A stretch of 64,000 bases of DNA, taken from assembly GCA_963723745.1 (NCBI GenBank), contig CAVRRZ010000005.1, positions 248,001 through 312,000 on the forward strand, given 5' to 3'. Made by a program: the position numbers and the translations under genes. Below, in pieces: positions 32,886-42,415 of this stretch (the first letter of the stretch is position 1; each line of letters starts with the position of its first letter). The stretch comes from CAVRRZ01 sp963723745. Lineage in GTDB: Bacteria > Actinomycetota > Actinomycetes > Mycobacteriales > Geodermatophilaceae. The notes beneath the pieces are model-generated. The model was not told the DNA's origin, did no database searches, and saw only the letters and a list, made by a program, of their open reading frames with translations.

Positions 32886-34082
32886 ATGCCCCGCGAGGTG
32901 GGCGTGCTCGCCGTCATCGCCTTCGTCGTCGCCCTCGGCTTCGGCATCGTCGCACCGGCCATCCCCATCTTCGCCCGCGATTTCGGCGTGGGCACGACCG
33001 CCGTCGGCCTGGCGGTCAGCGCCTTCGCCTTCTTCCGGTTCGTCTCCGCCTTCGGCGGCGGGTCGCTGGTCGAGCGCTTCGGCGAGCGGCTGGTGCTCAG
33101 CGCGGGCCTGGGCATCGTCGCGGTCACCACCGGGCTGGCGGGCCTCGCGAACGACTTCCCGCTGTTCCTGGGGCTGCGGGCCGCCGGTGGCGTGGGCAGC
33201 GCGATGTTCACCGTCGCCGCACTGTCCCTGCTGCTGCGGGTGGCCCCGCCCACGCACCGGGGCCGCGCGGCGGCCACCTGGCAGGGCGGGTTCATCCTCG
33301 GTGGCATCGCCGGTCCGGCGGCCGGGGGCCTGCTGGCCGAGCTCTCCCCCCGCCTGCCCTTCCTGCTCTACGCCGCCTTCCTGCTCGTCGCGGGATCGGT
33401 CGCGATGGTGCTCCTGCGGCCCTCGGCGACCACGACCGAAGGTCCGCAGCCGGACGTCGGACACGACCTCGAACCCGGCCCGGTCGGACTGCGCAGCGCC
33501 CTGCGCACGCGCGCCTACCTCGCCGCGCTGGTCGCCAACCTCGGCGTCGGCTGGATGCTCTTCGGCGTCCGCAACTCCCTGGTCCCGCTCTACGTCACCG
33601 AGGAGCTCGGCCGCACGGTGGCGTGGGCCGGTGCTGGCCTGCTCGCAGGGTCGGCCGCGCAGGCGGTGGGGTTGCTGCGCTCGGGCCGACTGGCCGACAC
33701 GTGGGGCCGTCGTCCCGCGCTGGTGCTCGGAGCGGCGCTCGCCACCGCGTCGACCGCCGTGCTCGTGCTGCCCCCGGCGCTGTGGCTGTTCCTGACCTCG
33801 ATGGCGGTCTTCGGCCTCGGCGCCTCCTTCCTCGCCAGCGCGCCCGCCGCCCTGGTGGCCGACGTGAGCCCGGCCCGCAGTGGCCGGGTGGTCGCGGTCT
33901 TCCAGATGTCGGCGGACCTCGGCGCGATCGCCGGGCCGCTGGTGGCCGGCTGGCTGACCGACGTCGCGTCCTACCAGGTGGCCTTTGCCGTCACCGCGGC
34001 CGTGCTGGGCGCCGGACTGGTCGCCGCTCTCTCGCTGCCCTCGAAGCCGCGCGGCGGCACTCCCCCGCCGTCCGCGGCCTGA
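32886..34082 (+). CDS. MFS exporter (DHA1-like)
   Basis: A 398-residue major facilitator with 12 hydrophobic segments. The first half has the motif A-like GGGSLVERFGERLVL (~56-70) and GGVGSAMF. A 20-residue acidic cytoplasmic loop (~181-205) separates the halves, and the second half has RSGRLADTWGRRPAL. This layout suits the drug:H+ antiporter-1 group, so export of a small hydrophobic compound is likely. ATG at 32886 was chosen; a GTG 24 bases earlier is in frame. It is divergent from the small HGDL-repeat gene and convergent with the GGDEF-EAL gene (stops three bases apart). Confidence 0.82.
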   Translation: MPREVGVLAVIAFVVALGFGIVAPAIPIFARDFGVGTTAVGLAVSAFAFFRFVSAFGGGSLVERFGERLVLSAGLGIVAVTTGLAGLANDFPLFLGLRAAGGVGSAMFTVAALSLLLRVAPPTHRGRAAATWQGGFILGGIAGPAAGGLLAELSPRLPFLLYAAFLLVAGSVAMVLLRPSATTTEGPQPDVGHDLEPGPVGLRSALRTRAYLAALVANLGVGWMLFGVRNSLVPLYVTEELGRTVAWAGAGLLAGSAAQAVGLLRSGRLADTWGRRPALVLGAALATASTAVLVLPPALWLFLTSMAVFGLGASFLASAPAALVADVSPARSGRVVAVFQMSADLGAIAGPLVAGWLTDVASYQVAFAVTAAVLGAGLVAALSLPSKPRGGTPPPSAA

Positions 34083-34084
34083 CC

Positions 34085-36574
34085 TCAGGCACCCACGGCG
34101 CGAAGCAGGCCCGCCCCCTCGCCCGCCGGGAACCGGTCCAGCCACCGCGTGAGGTCCGCGTGCGGCAGCGGCCGCGAGATGGCGAAGCCCTGCACGAGGT
34201 CGCACCCCCACGACGCCAGCAGCAACTGGGCGCGGGCGTCCTCCACACCCTCGGCCACCACCCGCAGCTTCAGGGCGTGGCCGAGGTCGACGGCGGCGCG
34301 GGCGATGGCCGAGTCGTCGCGCTCGTCCGCGAGGTGCAGCACGAAGCTCTTGTCGATCTTCACCTCGTCGATCGGCAGCCGCTGCAGGTAGGCCAGCGAC
34401 GACTGGCCGGTGCCGAAGTCGTCGACCGACAGGTGCACGCCGAGCGCACGGAGCTCGCCCAGCACGGCCAGCGCCCGGTCGACGTCGCTCATCACCACGG
34501 TCTCGGTGATCTCCAGGGTCAGCGCGTCCGCCGGCACCTCGGCGTCGGCCAGGGCAGCGGCGACCATCCGCGGCAGCCCGGCGTCGGTGAGGCTGCGCGC
34601 CGACAGGTTGACGGCCACGCCGAACTCCCGGCCGCCGGCCCGCCAGCCGGCGACGGCTCGCAGGGCCACGCCCAGCACGAACTCGGTCAGGGGCCGGATC
34701 AGGCCGGCGTGCTCGGCCAGCGGCACGAACGCGTCGGGGCTGACCTGGCCGTGGGCGGGGTGGTGCCAGCGGACCAGCGCCTCGGCCCCCACGGGTCGCC
34801 CGGTGAGCGGCTCGACCTTGGGCTGGAAGTGGACGTCCAGGGCACCTCGCTCGATGGCGTCGCGCAGGTGTCCGGTCATGAGCAGCCGGGCGCCGGCGCC
34901 GTCGGCGGCGGGCGCGTAGACCTCGATCTCGCGCCTGCCCTGCTTGGCCGCGTAGAGCGCGGTGTCGGCGTGCTGCAGCAGCGGCGCGGCGGCAGAGCCG
35001 TGCACCGGCGCGCACGCCACGCCCGCCGTGGCCCGGACGTGCACCTCGAACCCGTCGGCCGGGAACGGCACGGCCAGCGCCTCGAGCAGGCTCCGGGCGC
35101 GCTCGGCGGCCTCGGCCGTCGAGCCCGCGTCGCGCAGGAGGACCGCGAACTCGTCGTTGCCCAGGCGCGCGACCGAGTCGCCGTCGAGCACGGCGGTCAG
35201 CCGGCGGCCCACCTCGGCCAGCAGCGCGTCGCCCACACCATGGCCGAAGGCGTCGTTGACCTCGGTGAACCCGTCCAGGTCCAGCATCACGACGGCCGCG
35301 GCGGCCTCCCGCTGGAGGTGCTCGTCGAGCACCTCCAGGAACCGGCGCCGGTTGGGCAGGCCGGTGAGCGAGTCGTGCAGCGAACGGTGCTCCTGCAGCG
35401 CCGCCTCGGCGGCGAGCCGGTCGACCAGGTCGGCCTTCTGCAGCGACAGGGCCGCGTGGTTGGCCAGGGACGTGAAGAGCCGGACGTCGGACTCGCCGAA
35501 GGTGTCGAGGTGGTAGGGCCGGTCACGGACGAGCAGGACGCCGACGACGTCGTCGTCCACGCGCAGGGGCGCGGCCATGCCGTCCCGCAGGTCGCCGTCG
35601 GAGTCCCCGCCGCGGCGGCGCAGCACCGGGGTGCCCCCGAGCGCCCCGCTCCACCACGACCGCCCCGGCGCGAGGGTCGAGCGCACGACCCCGTCGGTAC
35701 CGAGGACGACCGTGCCGCCGGGGGCACCGTCCGCGGGCAGCAGGTGCAGCTCCGCCACCTCGGCCGTCAGCACGTCGCGGGCCTCGCCCAGCACGGCCTC
35801 GATGACGTCGTCCGTGCGGACGGCGCCGCCGAGCCGGTCGGTGAAGCGGTACAGCGACTCCAGCCGGGCGTGACCGCGGCTGAGCCGGGAGTAGCCGCGG
35901 TAGGCCAGCACGAACGCGCCCATGACGACCAGCAGGAGGACCAGGGCGGTGGGCCGGGTCGACAGCAGCAGCACCACGAGGAGGCCGACGCAGGTGACCG
36001 CGACGGCCACCACCATCGTCGAGGTCAGGGCCTCGCGGAGCACGCCCTCGTCGAACCGCCCGACCAGGATCAGCAGGACCACCGTCACCGCCGTCGCACT
36101 GACCAGCTGCGTGGCGGCGATCGTCACCAGGGCGGCCGCGAAGCCGCGGGCCTCGCTGGGGTGAGCCCCGTCGAGCAGGGCCGAGTAGAGCAGCTGCGCC
36201 AGCGCCGCCTCGAACGCGAACAGCGCGACGTTGAAGAACAGCTTCAGGCCACGCTGGCGGTGGTACAGCAGCCCCACGATCGAGCCGATCAGGCTGGCCG
36301 CCACGAAGCCCAGGGGGTCGCAGAAGGCCAGGCCGATCACCAGCGGGATCTCGGCGAAGGAGATGGACAGCGACTCACGGCGCACCTGGACGCTGAGCAC
36401 CATCAGCTCCGCGAGGGCGAAGACCGGTGCCAGCGCCCACCACGGCAACGCCAGCTCCGGCGCGGCCGCTCCCTGACCCCGGAGGGGGCCGAGGAGCAGC
36501 AGCGCCGCGCCGGTGACCAGGGCCAGGCCGAGCGAGACGACGATCGCGTCCCGCCGGCCGGTCGGCGTTCTCAT
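34085..36574 (-). CDS. Membrane GAF-GGDEF-EAL cyclic-di-GMP protein
   Basis: An 829-residue signalling protein. The N-terminal ~240 residues contain about seven to eight hydrophobic helices. A GAF-like domain (~250-395) follows, then a GGDEF domain whose active loop reads RLGNDEF (about residue 471), so the first Gly-Gly is altered to Gly-Asn. The C-terminal EAL domain (~570-820) keeps EALVRW, the metal-site DDFGTG and the catalytic Lys/Glu pattern (DEVKIDKSF, VVAEGVED). Inference: a phosphodiesterase that hydrolyses c-di-GMP, with a regulatory or inactive cyclase domain. It is convergent with the MFS exporter and lies 19 bases downstream of the subtilase on the same strand. Confidence 0.85.
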   Translation of the reverse strand: MRTPTGRRDAIVVSLGLALVTGAALLLLGPLRGQGAAAPELALPWWALAPVFALAELMVLSVQVRRESLSISFAEIPLVIGLAFCDPLGFVAASLIGSIVGLLYHRQRGLKLFFNVALFAFEAALAQLLYSALLDGAHPSEARGFAAALVTIAATQLVSATAVTVVLLILVGRFDEGVLREALTSTMVVAVAVTCVGLLVVLLLSTRPTALVLLLVVMGAFVLAYRGYSRLSRGHARLESLYRFTDRLGGAVRTDDVIEAVLGEARDVLTAEVAELHLLPADGAPGGTVVLGTDGVVRSTLAPGRSWWSGALGGTPVLRRRGGDSDGDLRDGMAAPLRVDDDVVGVLLVRDRPYHLDTFGESDVRLFTSLANHAALSLQKADLVDRLAAEAALQEHRSLHDSLTGLPNRRRFLEVLDEHLQREAAAAVVMLDLDGFTEVNDAFGHGVGDALLAEVGRRLTAVLDGDSVARLGNDEFAVLLRDAGSTAEAAERARSLLEALAVPFPADGFEVHVRATAGVACAPVHGSAAAPLLQHADTALYAAKQGRREIEVYAPAADGAGARLLMTGHLRDAIERGALDVHFQPKVEPLTGRPVGAEALVRWHHPAHGQVSPDAFVPLAEHAGLIRPLTEFVLGVALRAVAGWRAGGREFGVAVNLSARSLTDAGLPRMVAAALADAEVPADALTLEITETVVMSDVDRALAVLGELRALGVHLSVDDFGTGQSSLAYLQRLPIDEVKIDKSFVLHLADERDDSAIARAAVDLGHALKLRVVAEGVEDARAQLLLASWGCDLVQGFAISRPLPHADLTRWLDRFPAGEGAGLLRAVGA

Positions 36575-36593
36575 CAGCTGCGTCCGGTGCCGG

Positions 36594-38465
36594 TCACCAG
36601 GCGCCGGAGCGCCAGCTGACCCGCTTCCAGTCGTCGTTGCGCCAGCTCACCCGCGACCAGTCGTCGTTACCGCCCCAGGTCAGGCCCGTGGCGCTGAGCA
36701 GGTCGGTGTACAGCGCCCGCTTGATCCAGACGCGGTCGACCCACGGGATCCCGCTCCACGACCGAGCGGTCCAGTTGACCGTCGGCCAGACGCCGGAGGA
36801 CCAGGAGTTGCCGGCCCACTGCGCACCGCGCCAGTAGCCGCCGTTCCACGCCGTGCCGGCCGCCGAGTCGGTCGCCCAGACCGGCGCGTCCCAGGCGGCC
36901 CCGAAGACGTCCTGCTCGCCCCGGAGCTCCTGCCCCGTCGCTGCGTCGACCAGGTGCGAGCCGCCGCGTGCCTCGTCGAGCGACCCCAGGCCCGTGGAGG
37001 GCGCGTGCTCCTGGGTGTAGGCCGGTACGCCGCCGCGGAGAGCGCGGTCGACCGCCCGCTTGATGTTGATCTCCCCGACCGGCGCGGTCGAACCGCTCGG
37101 GCCGAGGACGTCGGTCGTGGCGGCGAGCAGCCCCTTGACCTGGTCCGGGGTCAGCGACGGGTCGGCCTGCAGCAGCAGCGCGACCGCGCCGGACACGACC
37201 GCGGCCGACATCGAGGTGCCCGAGCCGCGGAAGAAGCGGCCGGACCGGTCGCCGTGCACCCGCCCCTCGGGATAGGTCTCGTCGATGGCCGAGCCGGGCA
37301 CGCGGAGGCTGACGGTGGACTTGCCCGGGGCGAGGACGTCGGGTCGGCGCTGCGCCGTCCCGGTGTTGGTCCAGGAGCCCATGGTCCAGTCGGCGAGCCG
37401 GCTGCTGCCGTTGTGGTCGGCGGAGCCGACGGCGATGACGTACGGGTCGGCGGCCGGCATGTTCAGCGGACTCGGTCCCTCGTCCCCGTCGTTGCCGGCG
37501 GCGATGACCACGACGATGCCGGCGCGCCAGGCGTTCTGCACGGCGTGCGCCAGCGGGTCGAGACGTACCGACTGCTCGGACAGCGTGCCGTAGGACAGGT
37601 TCAGGACCCTGATGTCGTGGCTGTCCTTGTTCGTGACGACCCAGTCGATGGCGGCGACGACCTGCGACACGTCGACCGAGCCGTCGGAGGCGCCGGCCTT
37701 GACGTTGACGATGTGCGCCTCCGGCGCCATGCCGGCGAACTTGCGCGGGTCGTCCAGGCTGCTGCGGAACAACAGCAGCGAGGTGGAGTCGTGGCCGGCG
37801 ATCAGGCCGGCCATGTGCGTGCCGTGGCCGTAGCCGTCGACGTGCGCCGTCGGTCCGGACTGCGAGTCGAAGGACACGTCGGGGCCGTGCACGACCTTGC
37901 CGGCGTCGCGCAGGCCGGCCACGGGCGTGACACCGGTGTCGATCAGGGCCACGCCGACCCCGTCGCCGGTGAGGTAGCCGCGCCCGTCGGGATCACGGAC
38001 GTCCCACACGGCGTGGGCGCCGATCTGCCGGCCGATGCTGAACGCCGAGCTCTTGTCGTGGTCCGCCCGCCACGAGCCGAAGAGCAGGCTGGAGAGCAGG
38101 CCCTGATTGGTGGTGTCGTCACCCCAGAGCACCGACAGCGGCACGAGGGTCTCGTCCTCCGTCACGGCCCGGATGCCCGGCACGGCGGCCAGGTCGTCCA
38201 GTCCGGACGCCGGCACGACCGCGCTCAGTCCGTCGACCACGGACAGCCGGTGCTCGACGGTGCCGCCGAGCCCGCGGACCGCTGCGGCGGCGCCGTCCGG
38301 GTTGCCCTCGACGATGACGCCGACCATGCGGTCCCCGGCCGGGGACCCGCCGTCCTGCGCCGCGGCGGGGCCTGCGCCGACGACCGTGGCCGAGACGGCC
38401 GCGAGCACGCCGGCGGCGGCCAGCCGTCGGCGGGCACGCGTGCGCCCGTGAGTTCCAGCATCCAT
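36594..38465 (-). CDS. Secreted subtilase with Trp-rich C-terminal tail
   Basis: A 623-residue S8 serine protease. A signal peptide occupies residues 1-36 (RRRLAAAGVLAAV, cut after GPAAA). A pro-region (~45-110) with VVDGLSAVVP follows. The catalytic triad is Asp176 (LIDTG), His214 (GHGTHMAG) and Ser418 (GTSMS), with the oxyanion Asn in AAGND. After residue ~540 the tail has repeated Trp every few residues (WDAPVW, WNGGYW, WSSGVW, WRNDDW, WRSGAW) and ends in Trp. Such tails occur in secreted subtilases of soil actinobacteria; here it may bind the cell envelope or a surface. The start ATG 38465 fits the signal peptide. Confidence 0.88.
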   Translation of the reverse strand: MDAGTHGRTRARRRLAAAGVLAAVSATVVGAGPAAAQDGGSPAGDRMVGVIVEGNPDGAAAAVRGLGGTVEHRLSVVDGLSAVVPASGLDDLAAVPGIRAVTEDETLVPLSVLWGDDTTNQGLLSSLLFGSWRADHDKSSAFSIGRQIGAHAVWDVRDPDGRGYLTGDGVGVALIDTGVTPVAGLRDAGKVVHGPDVSFDSQSGPTAHVDGYGHGTHMAGLIAGHDSTSLLLFRSSLDDPRKFAGMAPEAHIVNVKAGASDGSVDVSQVVAAIDWVVTNKDSHDIRVLNLSYGTLSEQSVRLDPLAHAVQNAWRAGIVVVIAAGNDGDEGPSPLNMPAADPYVIAVGSADHNGSSRLADWTMGSWTNTGTAQRRPDVLAPGKSTVSLRVPGSAIDETYPEGRVHGDRSGRFFRGSGTSMSAAVVSGAVALLLQADPSLTPDQVKGLLAATTDVLGPSGSTAPVGEINIKRAVDRALRGGVPAYTQEHAPSTGLGSLDEARGGSHLVDAATGQELRGEQDVFGAAWDAPVWATDSAAGTAWNGGYWRGAQWAGNSWSSGVWPTVNWTARSWSGIPWVDRVWIKRALYTDLLSATGLTWGGNDDWSRVSWRNDDWKRVSWRSGAW

Positions 38466-38622
38466 GCCGGCGTTCCCCGCTTCCGCTCCGTGGATCGAGT
38501 ACGGGCAAGGATCGGCGCGGACAGCGGGCCTGAACAGCCATGACGCCCCGTCGGTCACCCCAAGGGGGCGGACGCCGGGTTGCGGCCGTGCACCACTCGT
38601 GCCTCCTCCGGGGCAGGGCAGG

Positions 38623-39417
38623 ATGGCGGTCGTGGACGTCGCCCTCGCCCCGCTGACCGTCGGCCGCCCGGAGCCGGAGGTGCTGGTCGCAGCCGCCGCC
38701 GAGGCGGGGTTCCGCCGGGTGGGGCTCACTCTCTGGCGCCCCGGCGCGGAGCCGTCGGCGCTGTGCGGGGACGGCGTCGCCCGGCGCGCGCTGCGGGCCG
38801 TGCTGGCCGATGCAGGAGTGTCCGTCCTCGACGCAGGGGTGGTGTCCCTGCGCCCCGGCCTGGTTGCCGACGACGTCTCCCGGTTCGTCGAGGCGGCCGC
38901 CGACCTGGGTGCGGACCGGCTGGTGGTGCTGCACTCCGACGGGCCGGCCGGGCCGGCCGCCGAGCAGCTCGCGGGGGTCTGCACGGTCGCCGCGGACGCC
39001 GGGATGCGGGTCGGCGTGGAGTTCATGCCCTACACCGCGTGCCGCACGGTGGCCGACGCGCTGGCCCTGGTGGCCGCCTCCGGGGCGGCGAACGCCGGCC
39101 TGGTCGTCGATCTGCTGCACCTGCACCGCTCGGGCGGCTCGGCCGCCGAGCTGAGGAGCATCGACCCGGCCCGCATCGTGCTGGTCCAGCTCTGCGACGC
39201 CCTCCGCGCCGGCCCGCCGTCCGAGCGGCTGCGCGAGGAGGCGCTGACCGACCGGCGCTACCCCGGCCAGGGCGAGCTGCCGGTCGGTGACGTGCTGGCC
39301 GCGCTTCCCGCCGACGCGGCCATGACGGTCGAGTCTCCGGTGGCGGCGGACGCGCAGCGGCCGCCCGGGCACCGGGCCCGGGCGGCCGCTGCCGCTGTGC
39401 GCGCCGTCCTCGGCTAG
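38623..39417 (+). CDS. Xylose-isomerase-like TIM-barrel protein
   Basis: A 264-residue sugar-phosphate isomerase/epimerase-fold protein. It has the barrel pattern of repeated beta-alpha units, with metal-site-like acidic residues in VGVEFMPY (~129-136), LVVDLLHLHRSGG (~164-176), QLCDAL and the terminal TVESP. ATG at 38623 follows GGCAGG. The reaction is unknown; relatives isomerise keto sugars or inositol intermediates. It is convergent with the molybdenum hydroxylase large-subunit gene, with overlapping stops, so it may not belong to that operon. Confidence 0.8.
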   Translation: MAVVDVALAPLTVGRPEPEVLVAAAAEAGFRRVGLTLWRPGAEPSALCGDGVARRALRAVLADAGVSVLDAGVVSLRPGLVADDVSRFVEAAADLGADRLVVLHSDGPAGPAAEQLAGVCTVAADAGMRVGVEFMPYTACRTVADALALVAASGAANAGLVVDLLHLHRSGGSAAELRSIDPARIVLVQLCDALRAGPPSERLREEALTDRRYPGQGELPVGDVLAALPADAAMTVESPVAADAQRPPGHRARAAAAAVRAVLG

Positions 39418-41552
39418 GAGCCCTGCAGGCCCTCCCAGACGGCCTCCGACGTCAGCGGCAGCTGCTGCAGCCGGACGCCGACCGCCCGGCCCACCGCGTT
39501 GCCGATGGCCGGGGCGACGCCGAGGTTGCCGAACTCGCCGACCGCCTTGGCGCCGTAGGGGCCGGTGCCCTCGGTGTCGCCGACGTTGATGATCGTCAGC
39601 GGTGGCATGTCCGGCATCGTGGGCAGCTTGTAGTCGCCGAGGCTGCCGGCGAGCACCTGGCCGTCCTCGACCGGCAGCTCCTCCATCAGCGCCGCGCCCA
39701 GCCCGAAGGCGAAGCCGCCCTCGAGCTGACCGCGGTGCGACAGCGGGTTGATGACCGTGCCGGTGTCGGCCGCCAGGGCCGCGTGCAGCACCGTGATCTG
39801 GCCGGTCTGCTCGTCGACCTCGACCTCCACGGCGACCGCACCGAAGGCGTCGCTCTTCTCGCCACGCGGGGCCTCGGCCTCGCCGGTCGCGGTGACCGGG
39901 AACTCCGACGCCTCGGTGGCCAGCTTCTCGCGCAGCGCCTCGGCGGCCACGCGGGTGGCCTCCCCGAGCACGCGGGTCACCCGGCTGGCGCCGGCGCCCT
40001 GGTCGAACAGGGCCGTGGACGTCGACTCCTGGACGACCTCGACGGCGGACTCGTCCACGCCGAGGGTCGCCGCCGCGACGCGGGCGATCATCGTCACGGT
40101 GCCACTGCCCTGGTCGGCCGACCCGGTGACGACCTCGAACCGGTCGGGTGCGAGCGCGCGGATGACGATGCCGCCCTTGCCGGCGCCGCCCTTGCGCCGG
40201 TACACCGCGATGCCGGCGGCCCGGCCGCGGGGCCGGGTGGCGCCCCAGTCGATGCCCTCGGCCGCCCGGTCGAGGACCTCCTCGGCCACCGAGAGCGCGC
40301 CGGTGCCGTCGGGCGCGGGATGTCCGGGCCGCAGCAGGTTGCGGCGCCGCAGCTCCAGCGGGTCGATGCCGAGCTCCTCGGCGATCAGGTCGACGTGCGT
40401 CTCGCCGGCGAAGATTGCCTGCACCTCGCCGGGCGCCCGCATGTGCCCGCCGGGCACGGAGTTGGTGTAGACGGTCCGCAGCCGGTGCCGCGTCGTCGGG
40501 ATCGAGTACGCCGACATCGTGTCCAGGCCGCCGTGGGGCACCAGGTCCACCGCCGCCTTGCCCGCGCCGTAGGCCCCGCCGTCGAAGACGATCTCCGCGC
40601 TGTGCGCGACGAACGTGCCGTCGGCGGCCACCCCGGTGCGCAGGGTGATCTCGGACGAGTGGCGGGGACCGGCGCCGCTGAGCTCCTCGACGTAGGACAT
40701 CACCGACCGGACCGGCCGGCCGGTGGCCCTGGCCAGGTAGAAGCAGACGAACTCGTCGAGGGAGAAGCCCTTGCCGCCGAAGTCGCCGCCGATGAACCGG
40801 TTGTAGACGACGATCTGCTCGGCCGGGTGTCCGGTCACCCCCGCCATGTGCGACTGCAGGGTGAACGGCGCCTTGTTGGTCGAGACCACGTGGCAGACCT
40901 CGCCCTCGAACCAGACGACGGCGCCGTGCGGCTCGATGAAGCCCTGGTGCTGGCGCGGCGTCCGGAACGTGTGCTCGAAGACCCGGTCGGCGGCGGCGAA
41001 GGCCGCCTCGACCTCCTCGGGGCTCTGCCCGGCCACCAGCTCACCCTGGACGTTGAGGTGCCCGGGCAGGTCGCGGGTCCCGCCGCGCACGGTCAGGTAC
41101 GACGCCGCGTCGGGGTGCAGCACCGGCGCATCGTCGGCGAGCGCCTCGTGGGGCTCGAAGACCGTCGGCAGATCGTCGTAGTCGACCTCGATCAGGCGCA
41201 CGGCCTCCTCGGCGGCCTCGCGCGTCTCCGCGGCGACGGCCGCGACGCGCTGCCCGATGAACCGCACCCGGTCGACCGCCAGCACCGGATAGTCGCGCAG
41301 GAACCGGCCGAAGCGGACGTCGCCGATGTCGGCGCCGGTGAGCACGCTGACGACCCCCGGCAGCTCGCGCGCCGCGGCGGTGTCGATCCGGGCGATGGTC
41401 GCGTGCGGCACCGGGCTGGACAGGCAGGCCACGTACAGGACGCCGTCCGGGTAGTGGTCGCCGGTGTAGCGGGCCTGACCGGTCACCTTCAGGTGACCCT
41501 CGTGCCGGATCTCCGGCTTCGTGAAGGGCGATCGCATGGTCGTACGTGTCAC
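39414..41552 (-). CDS. Molybdenum hydroxylase large subunit (xanthine dehydrogenase / CoxL family)
   Basis: A 712-residue Mo-pterin subunit. An a/b hammerhead domain (~15-125) is followed by the cofactor-binding region with IGGDFGGKGF, GGHMRAPGEVQA and the C-terminal GPYGAKAVGEFG carrying the catalytic Glu. It lacks the AYxCSFR loop of form I CO dehydrogenase, so CO oxidation is unlikely. Xanthine, aldehyde or N-heterocycle hydroxylation is more plausible. The start GTG at 41552 overlaps the FAD-subunit stop by four bases; an ATG 15 bases inside is also possible. It is the last gene of a small-medium-large operon. No maturation factor is in view. Confidence 0.87.
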   Translation of the reverse strand: MTRTTMRSPFTKPEIRHEGHLKVTGQARYTGDHYPDGVLYVACLSSPVPHATIARIDTAAARELPGVVSVLTGADIGDVRFGRFLRDYPVLAVDRVRFIGQRVAAVAAETREAAEEAVRLIEVDYDDLPTVFEPHEALADDAPVLHPDAASYLTVRGGTRDLPGHLNVQGELVAGQSPEEVEAAFAAADRVFEHTFRTPRQHQGFIEPHGAVVWFEGEVCHVVSTNKAPFTLQSHMAGVTGHPAEQIVVYNRFIGGDFGGKGFSLDEFVCFYLARATGRPVRSVMSYVEELSGAGPRHSSEITLRTGVAADGTFVAHSAEIVFDGGAYGAGKAAVDLVPHGGLDTMSAYSIPTTRHRLRTVYTNSVPGGHMRAPGEVQAIFAGETHVDLIAEELGIDPLELRRRNLLRPGHPAPDGTGALSVAEEVLDRAAEGIDWGATRPRGRAAGIAVYRRKGGAGKGGIVIRALAPDRFEVVTGSADQGSGTVTMIARVAAATLGVDESAVEVVQESTSTALFDQGAGASRVTRVLGEATRVAAEALREKLATEASEFPVTATGEAEAPRGEKSDAFGAVAVEVEVDEQTGQITVLHAALAADTGTVINPLSHRGQLEGGFAFGLGAALMEELPVEDGQVLAGSLGDYKLPTMPDMPPLTIINVGDTEGTGPYGAKAVGEFGNLGVAPAIGNAVGRAVGVRLQQLPLTSEAVWEGLQGS

Positions 41553-42415
41553 CGAGAGGCCTCCGACACCAGTCGCTGCAGCAGCCGCCCGGTGCAGACC
41601 CGGGCCATCTCCGTCTTGTAGTGCGCCGATCCGCGTCCGTCGGTGACCGGCTCGAGTCCCTCGGTCACGGCGTCGGCCGCGGCGGCGAGGGTCGCGTCGC
41701 CGGCATCGGCGCCCACGAGGGCCTCCTCGGCGGCGCGGCAGCGGATCGTCGTGGAGCCACCGCCGGCGACCGCCAGCCGGGCGTCGGTGATCCGCCCGTC
41801 GACGACGACGATCCCGGCCGCCACGGAGACGGTCGGGTAGTCGTCGCGGGTGCGCGGCAGGAACTTCAGGTAGCCGGTGCGCAGGCCGGTCGGCAGCGGC
41901 GGCACGTGCACCGACTCGAGGATCTCGTCCTCGCCCACCACCGTCTCGAAGAAGCCGACGAACAGGTCGGTGACCGGCACCTCGCGGACACCCTGCGGGC
42001 CGCGGATGCGGGCGACCGCCTCGTGCACCATGAGCATCGGCGGCAGGTCCTGGTTCGGGTCGGCGTGCACGAGGTTGCCCCCGACGGTCGCCTGGTTGCG
42101 GATCCGCACGGTGGCCACGTGCCCGGCGGCCTCGGTCAGGCCCGGCGCGGCATCGCGGACCAACGGCGAGGTCTCGACGTCGCGGATGGTCGCCATGGCG
42201 CCGAGGGTCAGCCCCTCGGACGGCGAACCGGTCAGTCCGTGCAGCTCCGGCACGCCGCCGAGGGAGATGACGTGCTCCGGCTCGGCGAGGCCCAGCTTGG
42301 CCATGTTGATCAGCGACGTGCCGCCGGCCAGCAGCTCGGCGTCCTCGCCGAGTTCGGCCCGCAGGTCCAGGGTCTCGGCGACCGTCGTGGGGCGGTGGAA
42401 GTCGAACAGCCGCAT
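41549..42415 (-). CDS. Molybdenum hydroxylase FAD subunit
   Basis: A 288-residue FAD-binding subunit of the CoxM type. It has the first FAD motif AGGTSLI (~30-36), the second motif TVGGNLVHADPNQDLPP (~110-126), and the C-terminal CO_deh_flav_C domain (~175-285). ATG at 42415. Its ends overlap both neighbours (ATGA with the 2Fe-2S gene upstream, GTGA with the large subunit downstream), giving a tightly coupled trimeric enzyme. It moves electrons from the iron-sulfur subunit to NAD+ or a quinone. Confidence 0.88.
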   Translation of the reverse strand: MRLFDFHRPTTVAETLDLRAELGEDAELLAGGTSLINMAKLGLAEPEHVISLGGVPELHGLTGSPSEGLTLGAMATIRDVETSPLVRDAAPGLTEAAGHVATVRIRNQATVGGNLVHADPNQDLPPMLMVHEAVARIRGPQGVREVPVTDLFVGFFETVVGEDEILESVHVPPLPTGLRTGYLKFLPRTRDDYPTVSVAAGIVVVDGRITDARLAVAGGGSTTIRCRAAEEALVGADAGDATLAAAADAVTEGLEPVTDGRGSAHYKTEMARVCTGRLLQRLVSEASR

